NCBI RefSeq assembly: GCF_020515695.1
Contig: NZ_JAIWJA010000001.1
Location: 310,001-374,000 of the forward strand
DNA length: 64,000 nt
Source of the DNA: Pseudomonas sp. MWU16-30317
GTDB lineage: Bacteria; Pseudomonadota; Gammaproteobacteria; Pseudomonadales; Pseudomonadaceae
Reading direction: 5' to 3'
Notes under the pieces: generated by a model
Database searches by the model: none
The model's input: the letters and a program-made list of their open reading frames with translations, nothing else
Told to the model about the DNA's origin: nothing
Translations under genes and position numbers: made by a program
Shown here: positions 34,004-41,908 of the stretch, piece after piece
Layout: each line of letters opens with the position of its first letter
Numbering within the stretch: position 1 is the first letter of the stretch

Positions 34004-34948
34004 ATGACAGCATTGATTTCACCGACTTCGTTACCTCGCCAGGCAGCCGCTGCGGCGAGTGCAATCCAGCTTGAAATAACCGCGGGCCTGCACCAGGGCG
34101 TTTGCCTGGCTTTGGATCTGCCGGCGTACCTGATCGGCAGCGGCGCCGGTGCCGACCTGCTGCTCAGCGATGCCGGGGTGGCTGCTGCGCATCTGTTGCT
34201 GCGTCTGGAGCGCGGCACCTTGGCAATCGAGGCCCGGGGTGGCGATGTGCACGTTATAGACGCGGCGGGCCGTTCGTTGCGGGTACCCATGGGCAACGGA
34301 CACCGCGCGCACTTGCCGGTCGATTTACAGCTTGGCACCGCGCAGCTGCGCCTGCGGGAGGCGGCAGCCAAGGCGCACACCGCGCCATTGCTCTCGCGCC
34401 GCCATGGCCAGTGGCTTTGCGCTGCGCTGTTCATGGGCCTGTGCGCGGCGGCGTTCGGCTCGTTCAGCCTGCAGCGCGATCACAGCGCAATGGCAATGCG
34501 GGCCAAGGCTGGAGGTGCAGAGGCCCCGGTGGCGTTGGCAGCGACCAACACGGCCACGGTCGAACAGGCGCAGCTTTGGTTGGCCGAACAATTGCAAACC
34601 GCGCAGCTGACCCGTATTGAAATCGGTCCGCGCGACGGCGGCCTCAGCGCTCAAGGCAGCGTCACCCCAGCACAGCGCAGCGCCTGGACCAGCGTCCAAC
34701 AGGCCTTCGATCGGCGTTTTGGTCAGGCCATCGTGCTGCATCCGCAGGTGTCCGTCAGCAGCGTGCCGGCGACCCCGCGAGTTCGCTTTCAGGCTGTGTT
34801 TTTCGGGCCCCATCCCTATGTGATCAGCGATACCGGCAAGCGTTTGTACCCAGGCTCCGCAGTGGCCGATGACTGGGTGCTGGAGCGCATCGAGGCCGAT
34901 CAGGTGATCCTCGCGCGCGGCACCGAACGCTTTACCTTCACCCTGTGA
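34004..34948 (+). CDS. sctD: T3SS inner-membrane ring protein SctD (HrpQ/YscD family)
   Basis: This 314-residue protein has an N-terminal cytoplasmic FHA-like domain (about 20-120, with YLIGSGAGADLLLSDAGVAA as the FHA-type core), one transmembrane helix (about 137-154) and a periplasmic part with BON-like folds (ARTEIG-type segments such as LTRIEIGPRDGGLSAQGSV). This is the layout of SctD, which forms the outer of the two inner-membrane rings with SctJ and contacts the secretin N0 domain. YscD is longer (about 420), so this is a compact member with fewer periplasmic domains. Confidence 0.85.
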   Translation: MTALISPTSLPRQAAAAASAIQLEITAGLHQGVCLALDLPAYLIGSGAGADLLLSDAGVAAAHLLLRLERGTLAIEARGGDVHVIDAAGRSLRVPMGNGHRAHLPVDLQLGTAQLRLREAAAKAHTAPLLSRRHGQWLCAALFMGLCAAAFGSFSLQRDHSAMAMRAKAGGAEAPVALAATNTATVEQAQLWLAEQLQTAQLTRIEIGPRDGGLSAQGSVTPAQRSAWTSVQQAFDRRFGQAIVLHPQVSVSSVPATPRVRFQAVFFGPHPYVISDTGKRLYPGSAVADDWVLERIEADQVILARGTERFTFTL

Positions 34949-34958
34949 CGAGCCATCC

Positions 34959-35333
34959 ATGAAAGTCGATCCGCGCCCCGATGTGCCTGCCGTACAGGGC
35001 GCCAGCAGCGAACGAACGCCTGCGGTCGAGGCCCTGCGGCCTTTGCAACCGCGGGCCGAGCAACGTTTCGAGGCCTTGCTCAATCGCCGCGAAGTGCGCA
35101 CCCGGCGCTCCCTGCAAGGCGAACTGGAGCGCAGCGCCGGTAGCGATGAAATCAGCGCCCAGCTGTTCAGCCCGGCGCGCTCGGTACAGGTTCTGCACTA
35201 CCTGCTCGATGAAGTGCTGCCGACGCTGGATGCCGAACCGCAGATCAAGGCCCTGGCCGAGCAGTTGCTCGGCGAGGAAATCGACACCCGCCAATGGCTC
35301 GATCAACAGCGCATGAATGAGGTCCCCGCATGA
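34959..35333 (+). CDS. Small T3SS protein in the SctX (YscX) position
   Basis: This 124-residue hydrophilic, helical protein has no signal or membrane segment. The C-terminal half (SVQVLHYLLDEVLPTLDAEP to LDQQRM) is strongly helical. It lies directly before a TPR gene and sctV, the order yscX-yscY-yscV of Ysc-type systems, and overlaps the TPR gene by ATGA. By position it could be a YscX-like export accessory protein; a TyeA/gatekeeper-like fragment is the main alternative. I do not recognise a decisive motif. Confidence 0.5.
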   Translation: MKVDPRPDVPAVQGASSERTPAVEALRPLQPRAEQRFEALLNRREVRTRRSLQGELERSAGSDEISAQLFSPARSVQVLHYLLDEVLPTLDAEPQIKALAEQLLGEEIDTRQWLDQQRMNEVPA

Positions 35334-35683
35334 GCACCTCCCCACAGCGACAAAGCGATCGCCGCGACAGCATCGAGTTGCTCAAGGGCATGGGCCAGCG
35401 CTACCGCCGCAGCGGTCAGGCGCAGCGGGCGCTAGTGATGCTGTTGATCGCCGCCCACCTGGCCCCGGACGACGGGCCACTGCTGCACAGCCTGGCACTG
35501 GCCTTTACCGACAGCGGTGACAGCGCACGTGCACTCGCCGCACTGGATCGTTTGCAGCGGTTGGAGGGCGAGTCGGCGCCGCTGTTGCTGTTGCGCAGCC
35601 GCGCGTTGTGGCGAGCCGCCCAGCGTGATGAAGCACGGCAATGCTTCAAGCATTACCTGGCCTTGCGCAAGGTGGCGGCATGA
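35330..35683 (+). CDS. TPR-type T3SS chaperone, SctY (YscY)-like
   Basis: This 117-residue protein is made of about three tetratricopeptide-like repeats (GQAQRALVMLLIAAHLAPDD, SLALAFTDSGDSARALAALD, RSRALWRAAQRDEARQCFKH). YscY (114 residues) has this size and fold and binds YscX and YscV. Here the gene sits between the SctX-position gene and sctV and overlaps both by ATGA, so translational coupling is likely. A general class II chaperone for translocators is also possible. Confidence 0.6.
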   Translation: MSTSPQRQSDRRDSIELLKGMGQRYRRSGQAQRALVMLLIAAHLAPDDGPLLHSLALAFTDSGDSARALAALDRLQRLEGESAPLLLLRSRALWRAAQRDEARQCFKHYLALRKVAA

Positions 35684-37866
35684 TGCTCGTCGCCCGCCTC
35701 AATGCCTTGGCGCGCATCGCCGCGCAACGCAGCGACGTGATCATCGTCGCTTTCATGCTCATGGCCATCGCCATGATGATCATCCCGCTGCCCACCTATC
35801 TGGTGGACAGCCTGATCGGCGTCAACATCGCTCTGAGCGTGCTGATTCTGGTCGTTGCGTTTTATATCCATCACTCGGTGGAGTTCTCGGCATTGCCGCC
35901 GCTGATTCTGCTCAGCACCTTGTTCCGCCTGTCGCTGTCGATCACCACTACGCGCCTGATCTTGCTGGACGGCAATGCCGGGCACATCGTCAAGGCGTTC
36001 GGCGACTTCGTCATCGCCGGCCAGGTGGTGGTCGGCCTGGTGGTGTTTCTGATCATCACCGTGGCGCAGTTCGTGGTCATCACCAAAGGCGCCGAGCGGG
36101 TCGCCGAGGTGGCCGCACGCTTCACCCTGGACGCCATGCCCGGTAAGCAGATGAGCATCGACAACGACCTGCGCAACGGCGATATCGACCAGGCCGAGGC
36201 CCGTCGCCGGCGTTCGCGCCTTGAGCGCGAAAGCCAGATGTTCGGCGCCATGGACGGTGCCATGAAGTTCGTCAAGGGCGATGCCATCGCCGGTTTGGTG
36301 ATCCTCGCGGTCAACCTGCTGGGCGGCATGTTGATCGGCATGCTCGAACGCGACATGCCCTTCGCTCAGGCCGTGCACACCTATTCGTTGCTGACCGTCG
36401 GCGACGGCCTGATCGCGCAGATTCCGGCGCTGTTGATTTCGGTCGCCGCCGGTACGGTGGTCACCCGGGTCAACAGCGAGGGCACCGAGCACGACCTGGG
36501 CACCGAGATCGTCCGCCAGCTGGGTACCAGCCACCGGGCATTGTCGCTGACCGCCTTGATTCTGCTGGGCGTGGCCTTTCTGCCGGGCTTCCCCGCAGTG
36601 GTATTCCTCAGCCTGGCGGCCATACTCGGCGGCTCGGCCTTCGTGCTTTGGCGCCGCGAGCGCCGCACCCGCGAGCTGGCCCTCGATCCTGTGGGAGCAT
36701 CGCTTGCTGGCGAAGACGCCAGCACAGAAGGCCTCACCACGCAGGCCGAACACTCGACCGACGGCCTCAATCCAGCTGATGCGTTCCCACGCCCGCTGCA
36801 CAGTCGTGTGCTCCTGACACTTGGTACGACCCTGGCCGCCGAAGCGCCACCGCAACCCCTGCGCCAACGCATCGAAGCGTTGTGCCACGACTTGCGCGGT
36901 GAGTTGGGCATCGAGGTGCCTGTCCCTGACCTGTGCATCGATCGCCAACAGGGCGTTGGTACCTACAGCGTCGAACTCGAAGGCGTGCCGGTCCGTGAAG
37001 GCGAGTTGCCGGCCGGGCACCTGCTGCTGCAGGACGATCCCGTGCATGCGCAATTGCTCGACCTCGACTGCCTGCCAGCACCTGCCCCCCTGGGCAAAGA
37101 GCAAGGGCAATGGCTGCCACGCGAACAACAGGCGCGCCTTGACGAGGCTGGCATCGGCTATCTGACCACCGAGGAAGTCCTGGTGGCCCTGCTTGAACGC
37201 ACCTTGCGTCGTTACGCGGCCGACTTCCTCGGCATCCAGGAAACCCGCGTGTTGCTCGAACGGGTCGAAGCCGAGTACCCGGAGCTGGTCAAGGAGGCGT
37301 TGCGTACCGTGCCCTTGCAGCGTGTTGCCGAGGCCTGGCGGCAGTTGGTCGCCGAAGGCGTTTCGCTACGCAATCAACGCGCATTGCTGGAGGCGATGGT
37401 CGAGTGGGGCAGCCGCGAAGCCGATCCTGGGCGCTTGGCCGAACACTTGCGCGCGGCCTTGGCGCGGCAGATCAGCCATCAACATGCCGATCGCCAGCGG
37501 GTGATCAGCGCCTTCGTGCTGGCGCCTGCCCTGGAAGAACAACTGCGCAATGCCGTGCGCCGCCAGGACAAAGGCCGCGAAGCGATATTGCCCGATGACC
37601 TGGGCCGCGCCTTGCTGACCCAACTGCGCGGCCTCTGCGGCCAGCGCCAGGATGACGACCGCAGCGTGCTGCTCAGCCATCCCGAATTGCGCCGCGCACT
37701 GCGGCGCCTGACCGTGCGCGGCGAGCTGGAGCTGGCGGTGCTGTCGTTCCGCGAACTGGCCGGCGAATACAACCTGCAAGCGGTCGGCACCTTGCACCCC
37801 GTCGATACCTCTTCGCGCCGGGCCGGCAATGGCGGCGCAGTCACTAGCCTGGCGAGTGCCTCATGA
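35680..37866 (+). CDS. sctV: T3SS export-gate protein SctV (HrcV/FlhA family)
   Basis: This 728-residue protein has seven to eight transmembrane segments in the first 320 residues. It carries the highly conserved GDFVIAGQVVVGLVVFLIIT and TKGAERVAEVAARFTLDAMP followed by GKQMSIDNDLRNGDI, the proton-channel/FHIPEP-type region. The cytoplasmic domain (about 380-728) forms the nonameric ring that receives chaperone-effector complexes. The linker between the two parts (about residues 337-375) is enlarged by a degenerate REP-derived stretch (DPVGASLAGEDASTEG). It starts by ATGA overlap with the TPR gene and ends by ATGA overlap with the secretin gene. Confidence 0.96.
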   Translation: MMLVARLNALARIAAQRSDVIIVAFMLMAIAMMIIPLPTYLVDSLIGVNIALSVLILVVAFYIHHSVEFSALPPLILLSTLFRLSLSITTTRLILLDGNAGHIVKAFGDFVIAGQVVVGLVVFLIITVAQFVVITKGAERVAEVAARFTLDAMPGKQMSIDNDLRNGDIDQAEARRRRSRLERESQMFGAMDGAMKFVKGDAIAGLVILAVNLLGGMLIGMLERDMPFAQAVHTYSLLTVGDGLIAQIPALLISVAAGTVVTRVNSEGTEHDLGTEIVRQLGTSHRALSLTALILLGVAFLPGFPAVVFLSLAAILGGSAFVLWRRERRTRELALDPVGASLAGEDASTEGLTTQAEHSTDGLNPADAFPRPLHSRVLLTLGTTLAAEAPPQPLRQRIEALCHDLRGELGIEVPVPDLCIDRQQGVGTYSVELEGVPVREGELPAGHLLLQDDPVHAQLLDLDCLPAPAPLGKEQGQWLPREQQARLDEAGIGYLTTEEVLVALLERTLRRYAADFLGIQETRVLLERVEAEYPELVKEALRTVPLQRVAEAWRQLVAEGVSLRNQRALLEAMVEWGSREADPGRLAEHLRAALARQISHQHADRQRVISAFVLAPALEEQLRNAVRRQDKGREAILPDDLGRALLTQLRGLCGQRQDDDRSVLLSHPELRRALRRLTVRGELELAVLSFRELAGEYNLQAVGTLHPVDTSSRRAGNGGAVTSLASAS
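36688..36716. repeat. REP-like palindrome inside sctV
   Basis: CCTGTGGGAGCATCGCTTGC followed by TGGCGAAGA matches the Pseudomonas REP core with some decay. It lies in frame in the linker between the SctV membrane and cytoplasmic domains, a site that tolerates length change. Confidence 0.6.
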
Positions 37867-39167
37867 TTCGATTGCGTATTCCGATGTTCTGTCTGTGGCT
37901 ATTGGCGTTAACGGCCAGCGCTGAAGCCTTGGGCGACAACATTGCCAAAGGCGCCCGCGGCACCCTCGACCTGGCCACCGGCGAGGGGCGCATCCTGCAT
38001 TTCGCTGCGCCGGTGGAATCGGTGCTGGTGGCGGACCCGAACATCGCTGATCTGCAGGTGGTGTCGCCCGGGGTGATCTATATTTTTGGCAAAAATGCCG
38101 GGCAGACCAGCCTGATTGCTCTGGGCGACAACGGTGAACAGACCGCCGCTCTGACCCTGGCGGTGGGCGCTGGCGCCCAGGCCGTAAGCCGGCCGCTGCA
38201 GAACCTGCATCCCGGCAGCCAGACTCAGGTGAGTGCCGCTGGTAACCGCCTGGTCGCGCGTGGCAAGGTCAAGGACGTCGGCGAGGCCACGGACTTGAAC
38301 GCCTTGCTGAGCACTGAAGGGCAGGGCTTGCAGAGCGCGATCAACAGCGCCGAATACAGCGGCTCCGCCCAGGTCAATATCCGCGTGCGCTTCGCCGAAG
38401 TCTCGCGCAACGAGCTGCTGCGCTACGGCGTCAACTGGAACGCGATGTTCAACAACGGCACGTTTTCATTCGGTCTGTTGACGGGCGGCGCGCTGGCCGC
38501 CGATGCCGCCAGCGGCGCCTCCAATGTGATCAGCGCCGGCCTGGCGTCGGGCAACGTCAATATCGATGCGATGCTCGAAGCCTTGCAGAGCAACGGCGTG
38601 CTGGAGGTGCTGGCCGAGCCCAATATCACGGCGATGACCGGGCAGACGGCGAGCTTTCTGGCCGGTGGCGAAGTCCCGGTGCCGGTGCCGGTCAATCGCG
38701 ACCTGGTGGGGGTCGAGTACAAGCCCTATGGTGTGTCGCTGCTGTTCAGCCCGACCCTGCTGCCCAACGGTCGCATCGCCTTGCAGGTGCGCCCCGAGGT
38801 GAGCAGCGTGGTCACCACCAATGCCGCCACGGTCAATGGTTACCTGGTGCCTTCGTTTCGCGTGCGCCGTGCCGACACCCGAGTCGAGGTGGGCAGCGGC
38901 CAGACCTTCGCCATCGCCGGGCTGTTCCAGCGCGACAGCTCCCAGGACATCGACAAGGTGCCGATGCTCGGCGACATGCCGATCCTCGGCAATCTGTTTC
39001 GCTCCAAACGCTTCCAGCGTAACGAAACCGAACTGGTGATCCTGATTACCCCGTATCTGGTCGAGCCGGTGCGCGGTCGCACCTTGGCCACGCCACTGGA
39101 TGCGCAGCCGACCACCGCCGCCGCCGGTCCGCGCAGCGGTGGAGCGTTCGGGTTCTATCTAAATTGA
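37863..39167 (+). CDS. sctC2: Tad/CpaC-type secretin serving as the T3SS outer-membrane ring (RhcC2-like)
   Basis: This 434-residue protein has a signal peptide (cleavage after TASAEA). It has the N-terminal pilus-type domain typical of Tad CpaC/RcpA (VESVLVADPNIADLQVVSPG, then VIYIFGKNAGQTSLIALG), a BON-like region, and a C-terminal secretin domain (ITAMTGQTASFLAGGEVPVP, GVSLLFSPTLL, then VPMLGDMPILGNLFRS and LVILITPYLVEPV). It lacks the T3SS N0/N1 domains, which are encoded separately at 40551. Split secretins RhcC1/RhcC2 are known in rhizobial T3SS and in the rhizobial-like T3SS of some P. syringae. Here it forms the outer-membrane channel. Confidence 0.88.
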   Translation: MIRLRIPMFCLWLLALTASAEALGDNIAKGARGTLDLATGEGRILHFAAPVESVLVADPNIADLQVVSPGVIYIFGKNAGQTSLIALGDNGEQTAALTLAVGAGAQAVSRPLQNLHPGSQTQVSAAGNRLVARGKVKDVGEATDLNALLSTEGQGLQSAINSAEYSGSAQVNIRVRFAEVSRNELLRYGVNWNAMFNNGTFSFGLLTGGALAADAASGASNVISAGLASGNVNIDAMLEALQSNGVLEVLAEPNITAMTGQTASFLAGGEVPVPVPVNRDLVGVEYKPYGVSLLFSPTLLPNGRIALQVRPEVSSVVTTNAATVNGYLVPSFRVRRADTRVEVGSGQTFAIAGLFQRDSSQDIDKVPMLGDMPILGNLFRSKRFQRNETELVILITPYLVEPVRGRTLATPLDAQPTTAAAGPRSGGAFGFYLN

Positions 39168-39178
39168 GGGGCCATCCG

Positions 39179-39640
39179 ATGCACACACTCCCCTGTGGGA
39201 GCGGGCTCTGCCCGCGAACGGCGCAACGTGCAGCCCGCCGTCGCGCAGCCGCCATGCTGATGCTGCTGTTGACCCTGAGCGGCTGCCAGACCCATCTGCC
39301 GCCGGCTTCCTATTCACCGGATTACACCGCGTTCACCGGTGCCGACGGCCGTACCCAGATGCTGCCACGCGAATGCCTCAAGCCACCGGCCGAAGACAGC
39401 ATTGGTCTGGGGGACGACTTCAAGCCGTTACTGGCCCCCGGCTGCGCCAACAACCTGCTGCTGATGCAGATGGTCGAGCAGCGCGACGACCTGACTCAGG
39501 GCCGCGCCACCGGCCCGACCATGGCCGCACCGGTGGGTCGCGCTGCGCAGATATACATCGACGGCTATGACCGCGAAGAGCTGCGCCGCCGCCAGGCCGA
39601 GCAGCAGGCCGCTGCCGGCACTCAGGGGGGCGGCAAGTGA
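39179..39640 (+). CDS. CpaD-like (Tad pilus assembly) lipoprotein within the T3SS cluster
   Basis: The 153-residue product has a lipobox LLTLSGC near residue 36 and the CpaD signature near the C-terminus: FKPLLAPGCANNLLLMQMVE, then RDDLTQGRATGPTMAAPVG. CpaD accompanies the CpaC secretin in Tad systems. An ATG at 39179 with a GAGGGG site fits best; the resulting N-terminus is odd because a REP palindrome supplies residues 4-16 (LPCGSGLCPR). The ATG at 39254, just before the hydrophobic core, is the alternative start. It may help localise or stabilise the secretin. Confidence 0.78.
   Translation: MHTLPCGSGLCPRTAQRAARRRAAAMLMLLLTLSGCQTHLPPASYSPDYTAFTGADGRTQMLPRECLKPPAEDSIGLGDDFKPLLAPGCANNLLLMQMVEQRDDLTQGRATGPTMAAPVGRAAQIYIDGYDREELRRRQAEQQAAAGTQGGGK
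39193..39218. repeat. REP palindrome at the 5' end of the CpaD-like gene
   Basis: CTGTGGGAGCGGGCTCTGCC followed by CGCGAA is a near-consensus Pseudomonas REP. It starts 14 bp after the likely ATG and sits between the ribosome-binding site and the signal-peptide core. Confidence 0.85.
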
Positions 39641-39645
39641 ATCGC

Positions 39646-40458
39646 TCAGTGAGCGCTGTCGACCAGCCCCAGTTCACGGGCTTGCTGGATCGGGTCCTTG
39701 ATGGCCTTGATGCGTCGCGCCTCGACCAGCAGGGTCTGGCGTTCGCTGGCGGAGATGTCTTCCAGCGTAAGTGCCGCTGCGTCCTTGTCATGGCCGGCGA
39801 GCACCGTCACCAGCAACTGGTTGCGCTGGTGCCGGGGCAGGGCGCGGGGCGACAGGCCGACGCTGCGGATGGTGCTCAGGGCCTGTTCGTGCTGACCGCC
39901 GAGGGCGTAGGCGAGGGCCAGGTTGCATTGGGTATCGAGGTCGTTGGGTGCCAGCTTCAGGCTGCTGCGAAACGCCGACTGCGCCGCAGCCGCCTGGCCA
40001 CGCAGAATCTGCGCCACGCCCAGGCGGTTGAAGGTCAGCGCCTGGGGCGCGTCGACGGCGGCCTGGGTCAGCACGGTGACGGCGCGATCGAGCTTGCCGC
40101 TACGCAATTGCGCGGTACCCAGCCCCAGCAGCGCGTCGCTGTTGTCGGTCTGCAGTTCCAGTGCTTGTTGGTAGGCGCGTTCGGCGCCGCGTTCGTCATG
40201 GGCGGCGAGCAGCGCGTGGCCGAGCTTGAGCCAGGTATCGACATTCGCTTCGGGCTGCTCGGTGGCACGCTGGTAAAGCGAGGCGGCCGAAGCCGGATCA
40301 CCGCGTTGTTCAAGGTCGCCGGCCAGGCCGATCAGGCGCTGGTAGCTGTTGGCGGGCGCGGCCGGTGGCGCGGGCGTGTGACTGCAGGCGCTGAGCAGCA
40401 GGGCGCCGGACAACAGCGAGCCGAGCAGCAACAGGGGAGGCGCGTAGCGGTGGGTCAT
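39646..40458 (-). CDS. TadD-like TPR lipoprotein
   Basis: This 270-residue product has a lipoprotein signal (hydrophobic run ending in LLLSAC near residue 29) and five or more TPR-like repeats (for example DPASAASLYQRATEQPEANV, GKLDRAVTVLTQAAVDAPQA, RGQAAAAQSAFRSSLKLAPN). This is the form of TadD, the TPR lipoprotein of Tad pilus loci. It is on the opposite strand, between the two secretin-part genes. A TPR gene between the secretin parts is also described for the rhizobial-like T3SS of P. syringae. Likely role: pilotin-like assembly factor for the secretin. The start at 40458 is preferred over 40491 because it gives the compact signal peptide. Confidence 0.78.
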   Translation of the reverse strand: MTHRYAPPLLLLGSLLSGALLLSACSHTPAPPAAPANSYQRLIGLAGDLEQRGDPASAASLYQRATEQPEANVDTWLKLGHALLAAHDERGAERAYQQALELQTDNSDALLGLGTAQLRSGKLDRAVTVLTQAAVDAPQALTFNRLGVAQILRGQAAAAQSAFRSSLKLAPNDLDTQCNLALAYALGGQHEQALSTIRSVGLSPRALPRHQRNQLLVTVLAGHDKDAAALTLEDISASERQTLLVEARRIKAIKDPIQQARELGLVDSAH

Positions 40459-40550
40459 GAACAGCACTCTTGGACGCAACGAAGCGGCCATTTTATCGGC
40501 TTGGCAGGCAATAGCGACCCCTATGTTCAGGAATGTCAGGGGGCGGCTCG

Positions 40551-41162
40551 ATGAAGCTGCCCCTGATCCGCACCTGCCTGATCCTGCTGCTCGGTCTTAG
40601 CCACATGGCGCATGCCGAACTCCCTGTGGGAGCGGGTTCTGCCCGCGAGGCGTCGGCCAGCCAACCGCTATGGTTCGACGAACCCTACGCCTACGTGCTG
40701 GTGGAGCAGGACGTGCGCGCCGCCCTGCAGGAACTCGGTCACAACCTCGGCTTCGCCCTGGTGTTCTCCGACAAGGTCCGCGGCAAGGCGCGCAGCACTG
40801 TCCACGCCAAAACCGCTGGCGACTTCCTTACCCAGCTGTGCGACAGCAACGGGTTGACCTGGTACTTCGACGGCAGCGTGCTGTACCTCAACAGCGATGA
40901 CGAGATCGCCACGCGGCTGTTCCAGGCCAGCCCGGCGCGGCTGCAAGCCTTGCGCGGTTACCTGAGCGAACTCGACGTCAGCGGCCCGCGTCTCGAGCAG
41001 CGCGATGGGCCCGAGCACGACGAGCTGCTGGTCAGCGGCCCGCCGCCGTACCTGGCGCTGGTCCAGCAACACGTTGATAACAGCGTGCCGCCCCCGGCGC
41101 CCCCAGCTACCCGTGAGCGCGGCGTGCGAGTGTTCCGTGGCAGCACGGTGAGCCAGCAATGA
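40551..41162 (+). CDS. sctC1: T3SS secretin N-terminal domain protein (RhcC1-like, N0/N1 domains)
   Basis: This 203-residue protein has a signal peptide (LLLGLSHMAHA) and then the SctC N0 fold: LWFDEPYAYVLVEQDVRAAL, LGFALVFSDKVRGKARSTVH, GDFLTQLCDSNGLTWYFDGS, then VLYLNS. An N1-like segment follows (LRGYLSELDVSG to ELLVSGPPPYLALVQQH). It stops before any secretin beta-barrel domain, so it must work with the Tad-type secretin at 37863. It probably docks the channel to SctD. A REP palindrome is translated just after the signal peptide (PVGAGSARE). AGGGGG precedes the ATG. Confidence 0.85.
   Translation: MKLPLIRTCLILLLGLSHMAHAELPVGAGSAREASASQPLWFDEPYAYVLVEQDVRAALQELGHNLGFALVFSDKVRGKARSTVHAKTAGDFLTQLCDSNGLTWYFDGSVLYLNSDDEIATRLFQASPARLQALRGYLSELDVSGPRLEQRDGPEHDELLVSGPPPYLALVQQHVDNSVPPPAPPATRERGVRVFRGSTVSQQ
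40624..40648. repeat. REP palindrome inside sctC1
   Basis: CTGTGGGAGCGGGTTCTGCC followed by CGCGA is a near-consensus Pseudomonas REP lying directly after the signal-peptide cleavage region and read through in frame. Confidence 0.85.
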
Positions 41163-41176
41163 ATCCCTTCAGTCCC

Positions 41177-41194
41177 CTCTGCCGAGCGGCAGAG
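41177..41194. other. Hairpin upstream of the 72-residue gene
   Basis: CTCTGCC-GAGC-GGCAGAG is a perfect 7-bp stem with a four-base loop in the 56-bp gap between sctC1 and the next gene, followed by AAAAAGGAG. It may be an RNA processing or stabilising element that raises expression of the downstream genes; there is no T run. Confidence 0.4.
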
Positions 41195-41218
41195 ACCACG
41201 TAAAAAGGAGCACTACCC

Positions 41219-41437
41219 ATGGCCGTGAATCCCGTCGATACCAACACCGATGTCAGCACCAGCAGCGAAACCCAGTTCAACGCCGCAGTCGACAATGCCC
41301 AGAGCAGCGACATGACCGATGAAGAGTTCACCAACGAGCTGATCTCCCAGGCGGTGATCGTCGGCGGCCAGTTCATCATCATGCCGCGGGCCCAGGAAAT
41401 GCTGAACGACGCCCAGTCGGACGACGACGAAGAATAA
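41219..41437 (+). CDS. Small 72-residue acidic T3SS protein in the SctF position
   Basis: The start at 41219 has AAAAAGGAG ten bases upstream, one of the best ribosome-binding sites in the cluster. The protein has no signal; its first half is Ser/Thr/Asp-rich, followed by a helix TDEEFTNELISQAVIVGGQF, then IIMPRAQEML and an acidic tail (DAQSDDDEE). In many T3SS the needle gene sctF lies directly before sctI-sctJ, as here, but no needle motif can be recognised and the acidic tail is unlike known needles. A secreted or chaperone-like protein is equally possible. Confidence 0.6.
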   Translation: MAVNPVDTNTDVSTSSETQFNAAVDNAQSSDMTDEEFTNELISQAVIVGGQFIIMPRAQEMLNDAQSDDDEE

Positions 41438-41452
41438 CCCGAGGTCCCTACC

Positions 41453-41908
41453 ATGACAGTCAGCCTTGCTGCTGCACCCGCGGCCGCTGCCGTGCCACCG
41501 GCGGCGTCGACCGGAGCCCCTGGGGCCTCGCAGAATCTCTTCGAGCACATGGCCGAAACCGCCAAGGGTGCGCCGCAAGGGGCGAGTCCGACGCAGCTGG
41601 GCGACAGCCTGATGGAGCGCCTCAATGGCTTTATCGATCGCCAGCGCACCTTTTCGCAGCAGGCCGATTCGCTGACGCGCAGCAGTGCGCCCAGCGCCAG
41701 TCCGGCAACCACTGCGGGTGCTGCAAGCCCGCCCGCGCCGGTCACCGTCGCTCAGGGCCAACCCACAGCGCGGGTCGGCGATGGCCAGATCGACCAGATC
41801 GTTCATTCGCTGGGGCGCATGTTCGACTACTCCATCGAAACTCAGATGGTGGTACGCGGCGCCACGCAGATTTCCGGCTCCGCCAACACCTTGATCAAGG
41901 GGCAATGA
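41453..41908 (+). CDS. sctI: T3SS inner-rod protein SctI (NolB/NopB-like)
   Basis: This 151-residue protein has an Ala/Pro-rich N-terminus and a helical C-terminus, VHSLGRMFDYSIETQMVVRG followed by ATQISGSANTLIKGQ. The end is typical of SctI proteins (amphipathic helix, then a KVSxSxNxLxxxQ-like motif). In rhizobia nolB is in exactly this place, before rhcJ, and its product NopB is a secreted pilus-associated protein. It is coupled to sctJ by ATGA. Confidence 0.78.
   Translation: MTVSLAAAPAAAAVPPAASTGAPGASQNLFEHMAETAKGAPQGASPTQLGDSLMERLNGFIDRQRTFSQQADSLTRSSAPSASPATTAGAASPPAPVTVAQGQPTARVGDGQIDQIVHSLGRMFDYSIETQMVVRGATQISGSANTLIKGQ

Noticed and set aside
41177..41214. CCACGTA before the 72-residue gene as half of a hrp box
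   Set aside because: The right half fits, but no GGAACC-like element lies 15-16 bases upstream; the region instead forms a hairpin.
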